Below, piece after piece: positions 15,183 to 22,415 of a DNA stretch of 24,600 bases. The stretch is from JBHHWH01 sp046756405 (GTDB lineage: Bacteria; Actinomycetota; Acidimicrobiia; Spongiisociales; ZC4RG35). A program made the translations under genes and the position numbers. The stretch's first letter is position 1. Every line of letters begins with the position of its first letter. The notes beneath the pieces were generated by a model that worked only from the letters and a program-made list of their open reading frames with translations, made no database searches and had not been told where the DNA came from. The DNA lies in contig JBHHWH010000033.1 in NCBI GenBank assembly GCA_046756405.1, positions 1 to 24,600 of the forward strand, written 5' to 3'.

Positions 15183-16085
15183 ATGGAGATAGCACCCCGA
15201 CCCTTCGGTGTCATCCTGGGGGAGGCGATGAACGCCTTGGCCAGGGTGTGGAGACCGTTGCTATCGACAGCGCTGATCGCCTTCGTGCCCGTGGGGTTGA
15301 TCGCCGTGGCCCTGTTCCGGATCACAGGCGCCGCGGAGGTCATCAACGTCCTCACCCGAAACCCGCAGTCCCTGGAGTCACTAAGTGAGGAGGCCCTGAG
15401 GGAACTCCTGACTCCTCTCCTCTGGGCCCTCGGGGCGACCGTGGCGATCCAACTCGTCGCCGCGTTCTTCGTCTACCTGGTGAGCCACATCCTCATCGCC
15501 GCCGACATCAACGGTGAGACGATCACCGCCCGCCAGGCCCGCGGCGAGGCTTGGTCCCGTTTTGGAGTGGCTCTTGGCGCCGGAGGGCTGGCCGTGGTGA
15601 CAGTGGTGCTTTTGATCTCCATCGGGCTCGCCATCTGGTTCGTTCCCTATGCCCTGATAGGAACCCCCAACGCGACCAGCTTTGCCATCGCCACGATCCT
15701 GTTCTTCGCCCTGGTGGGTCCGGGAGTGTGGGTTGCAGTCTCCCTCTCCATGCTCACCCCTGTGGTCGCCTTGGAGCGCCACGGGATCTTCGGATCGATG
15801 CTCAGGAGCATGAACCTGGTGCGGAGACGCTGGTGGCCAACCCTGGCCTACCTACTCCTGGTGGGCCTGCTGGGTACGGTGGCCATCCAACTCATTCAGG
15901 TCGTTGCTTTTCCCCTGGCCGCGGTGGCTGGAGCGGCCGGCCGCTCGCTGGTGGTTGCCGTTGTCGGAGTCGTTGCCCAGGGGATGATCGTCGCCGCGGT
16001 GGGAGCCATGTACACGTTCTGGTATCTAGACCTGCGGACCCGAAGGGAACCGCTGCTTAGCGAGGATCTACGCCCAGGGTCTTGA
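15183..16085 (+). CDS. Six-helix membrane protein, function unknown
   Basis: About 300 residues with six hydrophobic segments: PLLSTALIAFVPVGLIAVAL, a long one around ALGATVAIQLVAAFFVYLV, then LAVVTVVLLISIGLAIWFV, IATILFFALVGPGVWVAV, LAYLLLVGLLGTVAIQLIQV and VAVVGVVAQGMIVAAVGAMY. An N-terminal PRPFGVILGEAMNAL, the SMLTPVVALE loop and RSMNLVRRRWWPTL before helix 5 resemble the broad family of 'glycerophosphodiester phosphodiesterase membrane-domain'-like proteins, without a catalytic domain here. I do not assign a function. The start at 15183 fits the plus-strand -10 box; an ATG at 15144 would add 13 polar residues but lies almost on the mutM start. It is the only plus-strand gene within this block and its 3' end overlaps rnc by 29 bases. 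Confidence 0.8.
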   Translation: MEIAPRPFGVILGEAMNALARVWRPLLSTALIAFVPVGLIAVALFRITGAAEVINVLTRNPQSLESLSEEALRELLTPLLWALGATVAIQLVAAFFVYLVSHILIAADINGETITARQARGEAWSRFGVALGAGGLAVVTVVLLISIGLAIWFVPYALIGTPNATSFAIATILFFALVGPGVWVAVSLSMLTPVVALERHGIFGSMLRSMNLVRRRWWPTLAYLLLVGLLGTVAIQLIQVVAFPLAAVAGAAGRSLVVAVVGVVAQGMIVAAVGAMYTFWYLDLRTRREPLLSEDLRPGS

Positions 16086-16731
16086 GGGCCTCCCTGGCGG
16101 CGGCCTGCTCCGCCTCTTTCTTGGAGCGTCCCATGCCCCGGCCCAGGATCCGGTCGTCCACCGAGGCCACCGCGGTAAAGCGGCGGTCGTGGTCGGGACC
16201 GCTCCCTTCCACCACGTATTCGGGACGACGGCCCGACTGGGCCAGTGCCTCCTGGAGCCGGGTCTTGTAATCCTTGATCCCCGGCTTTTTCGCCCGCTCG
16301 CCCACCCTGTCCTCCCAGAATCTCAGGACGAGCCGACCCGCGGCCTCGATACCACCGTCGAGATAGACAGCTCCGATCACCGCTTCGAGGCTGTCGGCGA
16401 GGATGGAGTCCTTCTCCCTGCCCCCCGTGGCCTCCTCCCCCGGAGCTAGTTCCAGAAAGTCTCCCAGGTCGAGTTCGCGGGCCACCTCGGCCAGGGTCGG
16501 CCGACTCACCACCGAAGCCCTCACCTTGGCCATGTGCCCTTCCGGCAGTTCGGGCCAGCCTCGGTAGAGGAGGTCGGTGATGACGAGCTGTAGGACCGCA
16601 TCCCCGAGGAACTCGAGGCGCTCGTTGTCCTGGCGCGTGGGGTCCTCGGAGCTGACCGACCGGTGGGTGAGAGCCAGTCGGAGCAGACGCGGATTGGAGA
16701 AGACGTAGCCCAGCCGCTCCTCGAGGCTCAT
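16057..16731 (-). CDS. rnc: Ribonuclease III
   Basis: 224-residue double-strand-specific endoribonuclease that processes rRNA precursors and structured mRNAs. The catalytic domain shows the signature NERLEFLGDAVL (about residues 36-47) and the second metal-binding acidic helix DSLEAVIGAVYLDGG. A C-terminal double-stranded-RNA-binding domain starts at about residue 150 (DYKTRLQEALAQSG) and ends with the basic SKKEAEQAAAREAL helix. The ATG overlaps the plsX stop by four bases. It is last in the rsmD-to-rnc train, and its 3' end overlaps the convergent membrane-protein gene by 29 bases, so the two mRNAs could form a duplex at their ends. Confidence 0.98.
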   Translation of the reverse strand: MSLEERLGYVFSNPRLLRLALTHRSVSSEDPTRQDNERLEFLGDAVLQLVITDLLYRGWPELPEGHMAKVRASVVSRPTLAEVARELDLGDFLELAPGEEATGGREKDSILADSLEAVIGAVYLDGGIEAAGRLVLRFWEDRVGERAKKPGIKDYKTRLQEALAQSGRRPEYVVEGSGPDHDRRFTAVASVDDRILGRGMGRSKKEAEQAAAREALKTLGVDPR

Positions 16732-17696
16732 GCGAGAAGCTCGGCGAGCTTCCCGGGAAGGTCGCTCCCGGCGGCGTCTCTGGCCATGACCAGGGCGTTG
16801 GAGATGGCGACCCGGCTGGAGCTGCCATGGGCGATCACCGCCACCCCCTTCACCCCCAGCAACTGCGCCCCGCCATAGGTCTCCCAGTCGAGACGAGCCT
16901 TCACCTGGGCCAGCGCCCTGAGGGCCTCCTCCTGGACGTCCGGATCCAACTCGGTGAGGGCCTCCTTGACATAGGTGGTGACCATCTGGGCCGCCCCCTC
17001 GGTGGTCTTCAGCAGCACATTGCCCGTGAAGCCGTCGGTAACGATCACATCGGCCCTGTCGCCGGCGATGTCCCGACCTTCGACGTTGCCCACGAAGTGC
17101 AGCGGGGCCGCCTCCAGCAGGTCGTAGGCCGCCCGTTCCAACTCGCGGCCTTTCCCCTTCTCCTCACCGATGGACAACAGCCCCACCCTAGGCTCGGCGA
17201 TCCCCAGCAAGACCTGGGCAGCCACCGATCCCATCACCCCGAACTGAGCCAGCTGTTCCGCTTTCACCTCAGGGTTTGCCCCCGCGTCGAGGATCAACGT
17301 CGGAGTTCCAGGAGTGGGAAAGATGGTGGCTATTGCCGGTCGGGAAACGCCCTTGATCCGTCCAACGATGATCGCCGCGGCGGCCATGGCTGCGCCGGTG
17401 GAGCCCGCCGACAGGAACCCCTCGGCTTCTCCTTCGGCCACCATGCGGACCGCAACACTGATCGACGCCCCTGGCTTCTCCCGGAGAGCACGGGCCGGAT
17501 CGTCGGCCATTCCGATCACATCGGGAGCGTCGACTATCGGCAGCTCAGTGTGGTGGGTGTCCAACTGACGTTCCAGGGCCGACCTCTCGCCCACGAGCAC
17601 CACGTCAACGCCGCGCCGGGCCGCTTCCACCGCCCCGGCGACGGTCTCCGTGGGGGCATGGTCGCCCCCCATGGCATCGAGGGCGATACGGACCAA
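16728..17696 (-). CDS. plsX: Phosphate acyltransferase PlsX
   Basis: 322-residue enzyme converting acyl-ACP and phosphate to acyl-phosphate, the donor for PlsY in phosphatidic acid synthesis. Family marks: N-terminal RIALDAMGGDHAP, LSAGSTGA in mid-protein, GANPEVKAEQLAQFGVMG and TDGFTGNVLLKTTEG. The start is TTG (17696), one codon after the rpmF TGA; only this start gives the standard MVRIALDAMGGD opening, and a GGAG lies 12 bases upstream inside rpmF. It overlaps rnc by four bases. The rpmF-plsX order is widespread in bacteria but mycobacteria lack plsX at this point. Confidence 0.97.
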   Translation of the reverse strand: MVRIALDAMGGDHAPTETVAGAVEAARRGVDVVLVGERSALERQLDTHHTELPIVDAPDVIGMADDPARALREKPGASISVAVRMVAEGEAEGFLSAGSTGAAMAAAAIIVGRIKGVSRPAIATIFPTPGTPTLILDAGANPEVKAEQLAQFGVMGSVAAQVLLGIAEPRVGLLSIGEEKGKGRELERAAYDLLEAAPLHFVGNVEGRDIAGDRADVIVTDGFTGNVLLKTTEGAAQMVTTYVKEALTELDPDVQEEALRALAQVKARLDWETYGGAQLLGVKGVAVIAHGSSSRVAISNALVMARDAAGSDLPGKLAELLA

Positions 17697-17699
17697 GGC

Positions 17700-17876
17700 T
17701 CAGTCGGTCTCCACTACCTCGCGGCCAGCGTAGGTGCCGCATTCACGGCAGGCACGGTGGGGCAGCTTTGGCTTGCCGCACCGCTCGCAGGCAACGGTGG
17801 CGGGGCGGGCCAGCCGCCACGACGCCTTCCGGCGCCGGGTCCGCGAACGCGACATCTTCTTCTTGGGTACCGCCAT
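17700..17876 (-). CDS. rpmF: 50S ribosomal protein bL32, zinc-binding form
   Basis: 58-residue ribosomal protein beginning MAVPKKKMSRSRTRRRKA, the standard bL32 opening. Two CxxC pairs (Cys30/Cys33 and Cys43/Cys46; CERCG and CRECG) show the zinc-dependent form, which in some actinobacteria is exchanged for a zinc-free paralogue under zinc limitation. AGGAG lies nine bases before the ATG. It sits 21 bases after yceD and three bases before plsX, in the widely conserved yceD-rpmF-plsX order. Confidence 0.97.
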   Translation of the reverse strand: MAVPKKKMSRSRTRRRKASWRLARPATVACERCGKPKLPHRACRECGTYAGREVVETD

Positions 17877-17897
17877 CGGGAGGCGCTCCTCGGTGTA

Positions 17898-18389
17898 TCA
17901 GGACTCGAACAGGTCTTTCAGGACGGTGAAGGGCGAGTCCGACTCGTCCCCGTGCCCGTCACAAGGGTCGCTATTCAAGTCGGTTCCGCAGATTGGGCAA
18001 AGTCCTCGACAGTCGATCCGGCACCTGGGAGCAGCGGGAATGGCGAGGGCGATCTCGTCGCTCGCCGGTCCCGCGAGGTCTACTCTTCCCCGCTCGATGG
18101 CGTATCCGTCCTCGTCTGGAATAGAACCGAAGTGCTGACTCCCGGAGACGGACAGGGTCTCCTCCCACTCCTTCAAGCATCTCACGCAGGCGAGCCGAGC
18201 GACGGCAGTGGCGGTGAAGGTGACCTGGACACCGTCAACCGTGCCGACGACCATTCCGGCGACGGACATCTCCCCAGACACGACGGAGTCGCCGAGGCGC
18301 AGGTCGACCTCGCGGACACCGGAGAACTCACGCTCACGCTCCGGATGTCCGAGTAGGTCATCGATCTCGATGACCAGCCCGGCGCTCAT
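17898..18389 (-). CDS. yceD: YceD/DUF177 family 23S rRNA accumulation protein
   Basis: 163-residue protein of the YceD (DUF177) family, linked to 23S rRNA accumulation or processing and nearly always next to rpmF. Two cysteine groups are present: CVRCLKEW near residue 68 and, near the C-terminus, CRIDCRGLCPICGTDLN followed by a further Cys, a probable metal-binding site. The ATG at 18389 follows the upstream gene's TGA after one base (TGAGATG), with GAGGTG about ten bases before. The frame is open further upstream inside the SepIVA-like gene, but that part looks like a shadow of it. Confidence 0.92.
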   Translation of the reverse strand: MSAGLVIEIDDLLGHPEREREFSGVREVDLRLGDSVVSGEMSVAGMVVGTVDGVQVTFTATAVARLACVRCLKEWEETLSVSGSQHFGSIPDEDGYAIERGRVDLAGPASDEIALAIPAAPRCRIDCRGLCPICGTDLNSDPCDGHGDESDSPFTVLKDLFES

Positions 18390-18390
18390 C

Positions 18391-18924
18391 TCAGAGGGGC
18401 ACCTCGGGAGGTTTGGGCCGTGCCGTGTGCAGCTCGTCTCGCGCCTGTCGCACCTGGTCCATGATGTCGGCGAGGAGGCCTTCGACACGCTGGAGCTTCT
18501 TTTCGATCTCGTCTTCGGTCTCGAGCCGCAGTCGTCGCGCCTCACCTTCGGCCCGCCGGACCAGGATGTTCGCCTCCTCTACAGCCTCGGCGATGATGTT
18601 GGAGTCGGAGACCAGCCTGTCGGCCTCGGACCGGGCCGCATCGATGATCTCCCTGGCCTTCTCGTTGGTGCGGGCGATGAACGCCTCCCGCTCTCGGACC
18701 ATCCAGCGAGCGGCACGCAGTTCGTCGGGGAGGCTGGTGCGCAGTGTCTCCAACATGTCGAGGAAGTGCTCGCGATCCACCAAAGCGTTAGAGGACAGCG
18801 GCATCGTCTTCGCCTCGTGAAGCTGGACGATCAGCTCGTCGACTATGTCGAGTATGTCCCCGGCTTCGGGCCGACCGGAGAAGTCGACCACCACCTCGGG
18901 TTCAGTCTGGATCTCGTTGCTCAT
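18391..18924 (-). CDS. sepIVA: SepIVA-like DivIVA-family coiled-coil septation protein
   Basis: 177 residues, mostly helical and charged. Residues about 20-40 (DILDIVDELIVQLHEAKTM) and 50-70 form a short N-terminal helical region, and about 75-165 is a continuous coiled coil rich in Glu, Arg and Ala (EKAREIIDAARSEADRLV, then EGEARRLRLETEDEIEKKL). Position between coaD and yceD matches mycobacterial Rv2927c/MSMEG_2416, which encodes SepIVA, a DivIVA-like protein acting in septation and polar cell-wall regulation. Assignment rests on synteny plus coiled-coil character, not on a sharp motif. AAGGAG lies seven bases before the ATG, which overlaps the coaD stop by four bases. It could be called simply a DivIVA- or ATP-synthase-b-like coiled coil. 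Confidence 0.8.
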   Translation of the reverse strand: MSNEIQTEPEVVVDFSGRPEAGDILDIVDELIVQLHEAKTMPLSSNALVDREHFLDMLETLRTSLPDELRAARWMVREREAFIARTNEKAREIIDAARSEADRLVSDSNIIAEAVEEANILVRRAEGEARRLRLETEDEIEKKLQRVEGLLADIMDQVRQARDELHTARPKPPEVPL

Positions 18925-19388
18925 GGGAGCTTCTCCTTGAGTGCCTTCTCCACCACGTCGGGGACCAGACCGCTCACTGATCCGCCGAGCCTCGCTACTT
19001 CCTTCACCAGCGAAGAGGATATGAAGCCAAATTCGGGTCGGGTGGGAATGAAGAGGGTTTCCACACCGCTCAGATGACGGTTCATCTGCGCCATCTGATG
19101 TTCGTATTCGTAGTCGTCCACGGTCCTCAGGCCCTTGACCACCGCAGCAGCACCTAGATCGCGGGCATGGTCCACCAACAGCCCGGAAAAGGTAGCCACC
19201 TCGACGGAGTCCCCAAGGACCTCCCGCAGCAGGTCAGCCCTTTCTGCGGCCGTGAATAGCGACTTCTTGGCTGGGTTGTCGATGACCGACACCACCACGC
19301 GATCGAACAGACCCATCGTCCGCCGGATCACATCAACGTGACCGTTGGTGGGAGGGTCGAAGCTGCCGGGGCAGAGGGCGGTCGTCAT
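18921..19388 (-). CDS. coaD: Phosphopantetheine adenylyltransferase
   Basis: 155-residue enzyme transferring AMP from ATP to 4'-phosphopantetheine, the penultimate step of CoA synthesis. The nucleotidyltransferase signature is present: PGSFDPPTNGH (residues about 7-17, the T/HxGH box) and ISSSLVKE near 124, a variant of the usual ISSTxVRE in which Lys replaces Arg. GLRTVDDYEYEHQMAQMN is the substrate-binding helix seen in all CoaD. GGAG lies eight bases before the ATG, which follows the rsmD TAG directly (TAGATG). It overlaps the SepIVA-like gene by four bases. Confidence 0.98.
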   Translation of the reverse strand: MTTALCPGSFDPPTNGHVDVIRRTMGLFDRVVVSVIDNPAKKSLFTAAERADLLREVLGDSVEVATFSGLLVDHARDLGAAAVVKGLRTVDDYEYEHQMAQMNRHLSGVETLFIPTRPEFGFISSSLVKEVARLGGSVSGLVPDVVEKALKEKLP

Positions 19389-19934
19389 CTAGGTGTCTCC
19401 AGCCTTCTCGTAGCGAATGATTCTTGTATCTCCGTAGCGTTTTTCGGCGGCAACTCGCCAGGTTTCGGGAGCCCGGGGAACCGGATCGGAGTGCCGGCGG
19501 GATACCACTACCACCGCTCCGGGGCGGAGATGGGGGTCGAGCCTGGCCAACTCCTCTTCCATGGTCGTGGTCGGCTGGTCCCAGGGCGGGTCCATGAACA
19601 CTAGGTCGAAGCTCTCCGTGCATCGGCCCAGAAAGTCCCACACCCTGGCCCTCACCACTTTTCCTCCTAGGGCGACGGAGGCGATGTTCGCCTTGAGGAC
19701 TTCCAGGGCCCGGTGTCCGCTCTCTACGAAGAGGGCTGAATGGGCACCGCGGGAGAGGGCCTCAAGGCCGAACGAGCCCGTGCCTGCATAGAGGTCGGCC
19801 ACGTCGGCGCCCTCCACCAGCGATCCGAGGGAGGAGAACACGGCCTCCCGTACCCGGTCGGTGACCGGCCGGGTTTCCTTGGTGTCCGGGGAACGCAGCC
19901 TCCGACCCCGGGCGACGCCGGCGATGATCCTCAT
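19389..19934 (-). CDS. rsmD: 16S rRNA (guanine966-N2)-methyltransferase
   Basis: 181-residue SAM-dependent methyltransferase modifying G966 of 16S rRNA. It opens with the family mark MRIIAGVARGRRL, then RPVTDRVREAVFSSL, the SAM loop DLYAGTGSFGLEALSRGA (about residues 47-64) and the catalytic motif MDPPW (usual DPPY; Trp instead of Tyr). The ATG has no ribosome-binding site but lies 7 nt after a TACCGT -10 box in the 15-base gap behind recG, so the mRNA is probably leaderless. It heads the train rsmD-coaD-sepIVA-yceD-rpmF-plsX-rnc; rsmD-coaD adjacency is common in bacteria. Confidence 0.96.
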   Translation of the reverse strand: MRIIAGVARGRRLRSPDTKETRPVTDRVREAVFSSLGSLVEGADVADLYAGTGSFGLEALSRGAHSALFVESGHRALEVLKANIASVALGGKVVRARVWDFLGRCTESFDLVFMDPPWDQPTTTMEEELARLDPHLRPGAVVVVSRRHSDPVPRAPETWRVAAEKRYGDTRIIRYEKAGDT

Positions 19935-19941
19935 GACACCG

Positions 19942-19947
19942 ACGGTA
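19942..19947 (-). promoter_or_regulatory. -10 element of the rsmD-to-rnc operon, leaderless type
   Basis: TACCGT on the minus strand, then CGGTGTC, then the rsmD ATG. It lies wholly inside the 15-base gap after the recG stop. The spacing predicts transcription from the A of the start codon. Confidence 0.55.
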
Positions 19948-19949
19948 CT

Positions 19950-22109
19950 TCAGCTGACAAACAGCCACTCCACGGCATCCCCCAGCAAGGCCCGGATCTC
20001 GTCGGCCAGTTCGGGATGCTGGCTCAGGTCTGGATCCTGAGCCACCAGCTGGAAGGCGTCCCTCCGGGCCGCGGTGAGGAGGTCGAAGTCCTTGAGAATG
20101 TCGGCGATCTTGAGGTCTTTCATCCCCGACTGACGGGTCCCGAAAACGGTCCCCTGGCCGCGAATCCTCAGGTCCTCCTCGGCGAGACGGAAACCGTCGG
20201 TAGTAGCAACGACGGCCGCGAGCCGCTCCTCGGCTTCGGTGGTGGACGGATCGGCTACCAGCAGGCACGTGCCCGGGTGCTGGCCTCGTCCCACCCTCCC
20301 CCGAAGCTGGTGGAGCTGGCTCAGGCCAAAACGGTCGGCGTCTTCGATCACCATGACGGTGGCGTTGGGCACGTCGATGCCGACCTCGATCACCGTTGTC
20401 GAGACCAATACGTCTATCTCCCCGGAACGGAAGGCCGCCATGACCTCCTCCTTGTCGGCGGGACGGAGCTGACCGTGGATGAGACCGAGACGAACACCAT
20501 CCATGACCCGCGAGAGCCTTTCGAACTCGGCAGTGGCGGAGGCGGCCTCCACCTTGGGACTGTCCTCGACGAGGGGGCAGACTATGAAGGCTTGCCGACC
20601 CGCGGCCACGGCGTCTAGCACCTGGCGCCAGGCCAGCCCCTCCTCGGCCTTGGGGAACAACCGGGTGGCAACCGGGGTCCGGCCCGGAGGCATCTCGTCG
20701 ATCACCGATACGTCAAGATCGCCGTAGAGGGTCATGGAGAGGGTGCGGGGAATGGGGGTGGCGGTCATGATCAGCATGTCTGGGTCGGTCCCTCCGGCCT
20801 TCTCTTTGAGCTGGACCCTCTGGGCCACGCCGAAGCGATGCTGCTCATCCACCACGGCGATGCCCAGGCGGTGGAACTCGACGCCCTCCTGGATGAGGGC
20901 GTGGGTGCCCACCAGCAGATCCACCTGACCCGCGGCGATGTCAGCGACTAGCTCGGCGCGGGTGATATCGGGGTTGTAGTTGGTAGTCGCCCTCGACCCG
21001 GTGAGCAGACCCAGGTGAACGGCCGGGCCGTCTCCGCCGAACAGGCTCTCCATTCCCAACCCTGACGGGCTCCAGTCGGGAGACAAGCCGGCCTCGGCCA
21101 GCAGGCTCCGCACGCCGACGTAGTGCTGTTCGGCGAGCACCTCGGTGGGGGCCATGATCGCCGCCTGCCATCCCCCTTCGATGCCGTAGAGGAGGCTGGC
21201 CACGGCGACCACCGTCTTTCCCGATCCGACTTCTCCCTGGAGGAGACGATGCATCGGATGGGGGGCCCGCAAGTCGGCTTGGATCTCACCCAAGACCCGC
21301 TGCTGCGCAGCGGTGAGGGTGTAGGGGAGCCCGCCGAGGAACTTGGTTACCAGCTCACCGCTGAGATCATGGGCAATGCCCACCGCCTCCTCGATCTGAC
21401 GCCTCTTGCGAAGAGCCAGGGCCAGCTCGAGCCGGAACAACTCGTCGTAGGCCAGCCGGCGCCTCGCCGGAGCCACGTCCTCGATCGATTCCGGAAAGTG
21501 GATGTTGGCGAAGGCGGCGTCCCGGTCGATGAGCGAGTGACGTCTGAGGAGCTCTTGCGGGATAGGATCGGGGATCGGCCGGGAACGTCTGAGGGCGTTG
21601 TGGATCCCGCGACGCAGGTCTCCCCGCTTCAGTTTGGCCACTTTCCGGTGCAGCGGAACCACGCGCCCGGTCACCAGTCCCTCCCTCGGTGCGTCCAGCT
21701 TGTCGACATCGGGGCTTTTCATCCGCAGTCCACCCCGGTATCTCTCCACTACGCCGGATAAGGCGACCTCGGCACCTCGCTGCAACTGGTTCAACCGGAA
21801 CTTCTGGTTGAACCACACCGCGGTGAGGAACCCGCTCTCGTCCCCGATACGGGCCTCGACGATCGTCAGTGTCTTGCGCGGACTCCACATCCTCGAGGAG
21901 AACACTCTCCCTACGACGGTCACCTCCTCGCCGATGGGGATCTCCCGGATCGGTGCCTGGTTGGTGCGGTCGATGTAGCGGTAGGGCACATGCTGGAGAA
22001 GGTCGGCCACGGTCTCGACACCCAACTCCGCAAGCAGGCGCGGCCGATTACCTCCGAGCTGATGTACTGCGGACACCGGAATCTCGGCGAGTCTGGTTAG
22101 GGTCGCCAT
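19950..22109 (-). CDS. recG: ATP-dependent DNA helicase RecG
   Basis: 719-residue monomeric helicase that regresses stalled forks and processes Holliday junctions and D-loops. An N-terminal wedge/OB domain spans about residues 60-160 (EVTVVGRVFSSRMW, then GLRMKSPDVD). The helicase core has Walker A QGEVGSGKTVV, motif II DEQHRFGVAQR (the DEQH form), motif III TATPIPRTL, and motif VI QLRGRVGRGQHPGTC, followed by the C-terminal GQGTVFGTRQSG hook. I chose the ATG at 22109 because MATLTRLAEIPV matches RecG openings and a TACCGT box lies 7 nt upstream; an in-frame ATG at 22226 would add 39 Gly/Pro-rich residues overlapping the rpmB start. It has no ribosome-binding site, hence probably leaderless. 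Confidence 0.97.
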   Translation of the reverse strand: MATLTRLAEIPVSAVHQLGGNRPRLLAELGVETVADLLQHVPYRYIDRTNQAPIREIPIGEEVTVVGRVFSSRMWSPRKTLTIVEARIGDESGFLTAVWFNQKFRLNQLQRGAEVALSGVVERYRGGLRMKSPDVDKLDAPREGLVTGRVVPLHRKVAKLKRGDLRRGIHNALRRSRPIPDPIPQELLRRHSLIDRDAAFANIHFPESIEDVAPARRRLAYDELFRLELALALRKRRQIEEAVGIAHDLSGELVTKFLGGLPYTLTAAQQRVLGEIQADLRAPHPMHRLLQGEVGSGKTVVAVASLLYGIEGGWQAAIMAPTEVLAEQHYVGVRSLLAEAGLSPDWSPSGLGMESLFGGDGPAVHLGLLTGSRATTNYNPDITRAELVADIAAGQVDLLVGTHALIQEGVEFHRLGIAVVDEQHRFGVAQRVQLKEKAGGTDPDMLIMTATPIPRTLSMTLYGDLDVSVIDEMPPGRTPVATRLFPKAEEGLAWRQVLDAVAAGRQAFIVCPLVEDSPKVEAASATAEFERLSRVMDGVRLGLIHGQLRPADKEEVMAAFRSGEIDVLVSTTVIEVGIDVPNATVMVIEDADRFGLSQLHQLRGRVGRGQHPGTCLLVADPSTTEAEERLAAVVATTDGFRLAEEDLRIRGQGTVFGTRQSGMKDLKIADILKDFDLLTAARRDAFQLVAQDPDLSQHPELADEIRALLGDAVEWLFVS

Positions 22110-22116
22110 CACCGTG

Positions 22117-22122
22117 ACGGTA
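22117..22122 (-). promoter_or_regulatory. -10 element of recG, leaderless type
   Basis: TACCGT, then CACGGTG, then the recG ATG on the minus strand. Very similar to the block before the Rrf2 gene (TACCGT, CGGGGTG, ATG). It lies in the recG-rpmB divergent gap. Confidence 0.55.
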
Positions 22123-22154
22123 CCGCCCAAGTGGGACTTGAATCCGGCTACCGC

Positions 22155-22160
22155 TATGCT
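22155..22160 (+). promoter_or_regulatory. Possible -10 element of rpmB
   Basis: TATGCT on the plus strand would start transcription near 22167 and give a leader of about 58 bases. The leader holds a small GGGCC-TTTC-GGCCC hairpin (22177-22190) and the AGGAG site of rpmB. No clear -35 box. Confidence 0.4.
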
Positions 22161-22224
22161 TGCGCCCGGTCGTCCAGGGCCTTTCGGCCCCCGGTTCTCT
22201 CCGGCCAACCCAGGAGTTCCAGTC

Positions 22225-22413
22225 ATGTCTTATCGGTGTGAGATCTGCGGCAAGGAGCCCAGCTACGGGAAGAAGGTCAGTTTCTCCCACAAGCGGGCCA
22301 ACCGCCGCTGGCTGCCCAACATCCAGAAGATCCGTGTCAAGCACGGTTCCAACACCCGCCGGATGCGTGTATGTACCTCCTGCATCCGCGCCGGCAAGGT
22401 GGTCAAGGCCTGA
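22225..22413 (+). CDS. rpmB: 50S ribosomal protein bL28, zinc-binding form
   Basis: 62-residue ribosomal protein. It opens MSYRCEICGKEPSYGKKVSFSHK, with the SHKRANRRW and VKHGSNTRRM stretches standard for bL28. Two CxxC pairs (Cys5/Cys8 near the N-terminus; CTSC near residue 49) mark the zinc-binding form, matching the zinc-type bL32 in this window. AGGAG lies eight bases before the ATG. It is divergent from recG, a common neighbour of rpmB, and is followed after two bases by the cold-shock-like gene. Confidence 0.97.
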   Translation: MSYRCEICGKEPSYGKKVSFSHKRANRRWLPNIQKIRVKHGSNTRRMRVCTSCIRAGKVVKA

Positions 22414-22415
22414 CC

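Noticed and set aside
22177..22190. GGGCC-TTTC-GGCCC hairpin in the rpmB leader as a terminator or riboswitch
   Set aside because: The stem is only five bp, has no U-run and no known aptamer pattern; noted only as part of the leader.
22110..22226. Longer recG start at 22226
   Set aside because: The extra 39 residues are Gly/Pro-rich, have no family match and overlap the rpmB leader and start; the ATG at 22109 has the promoter spacing and the RecG opening.
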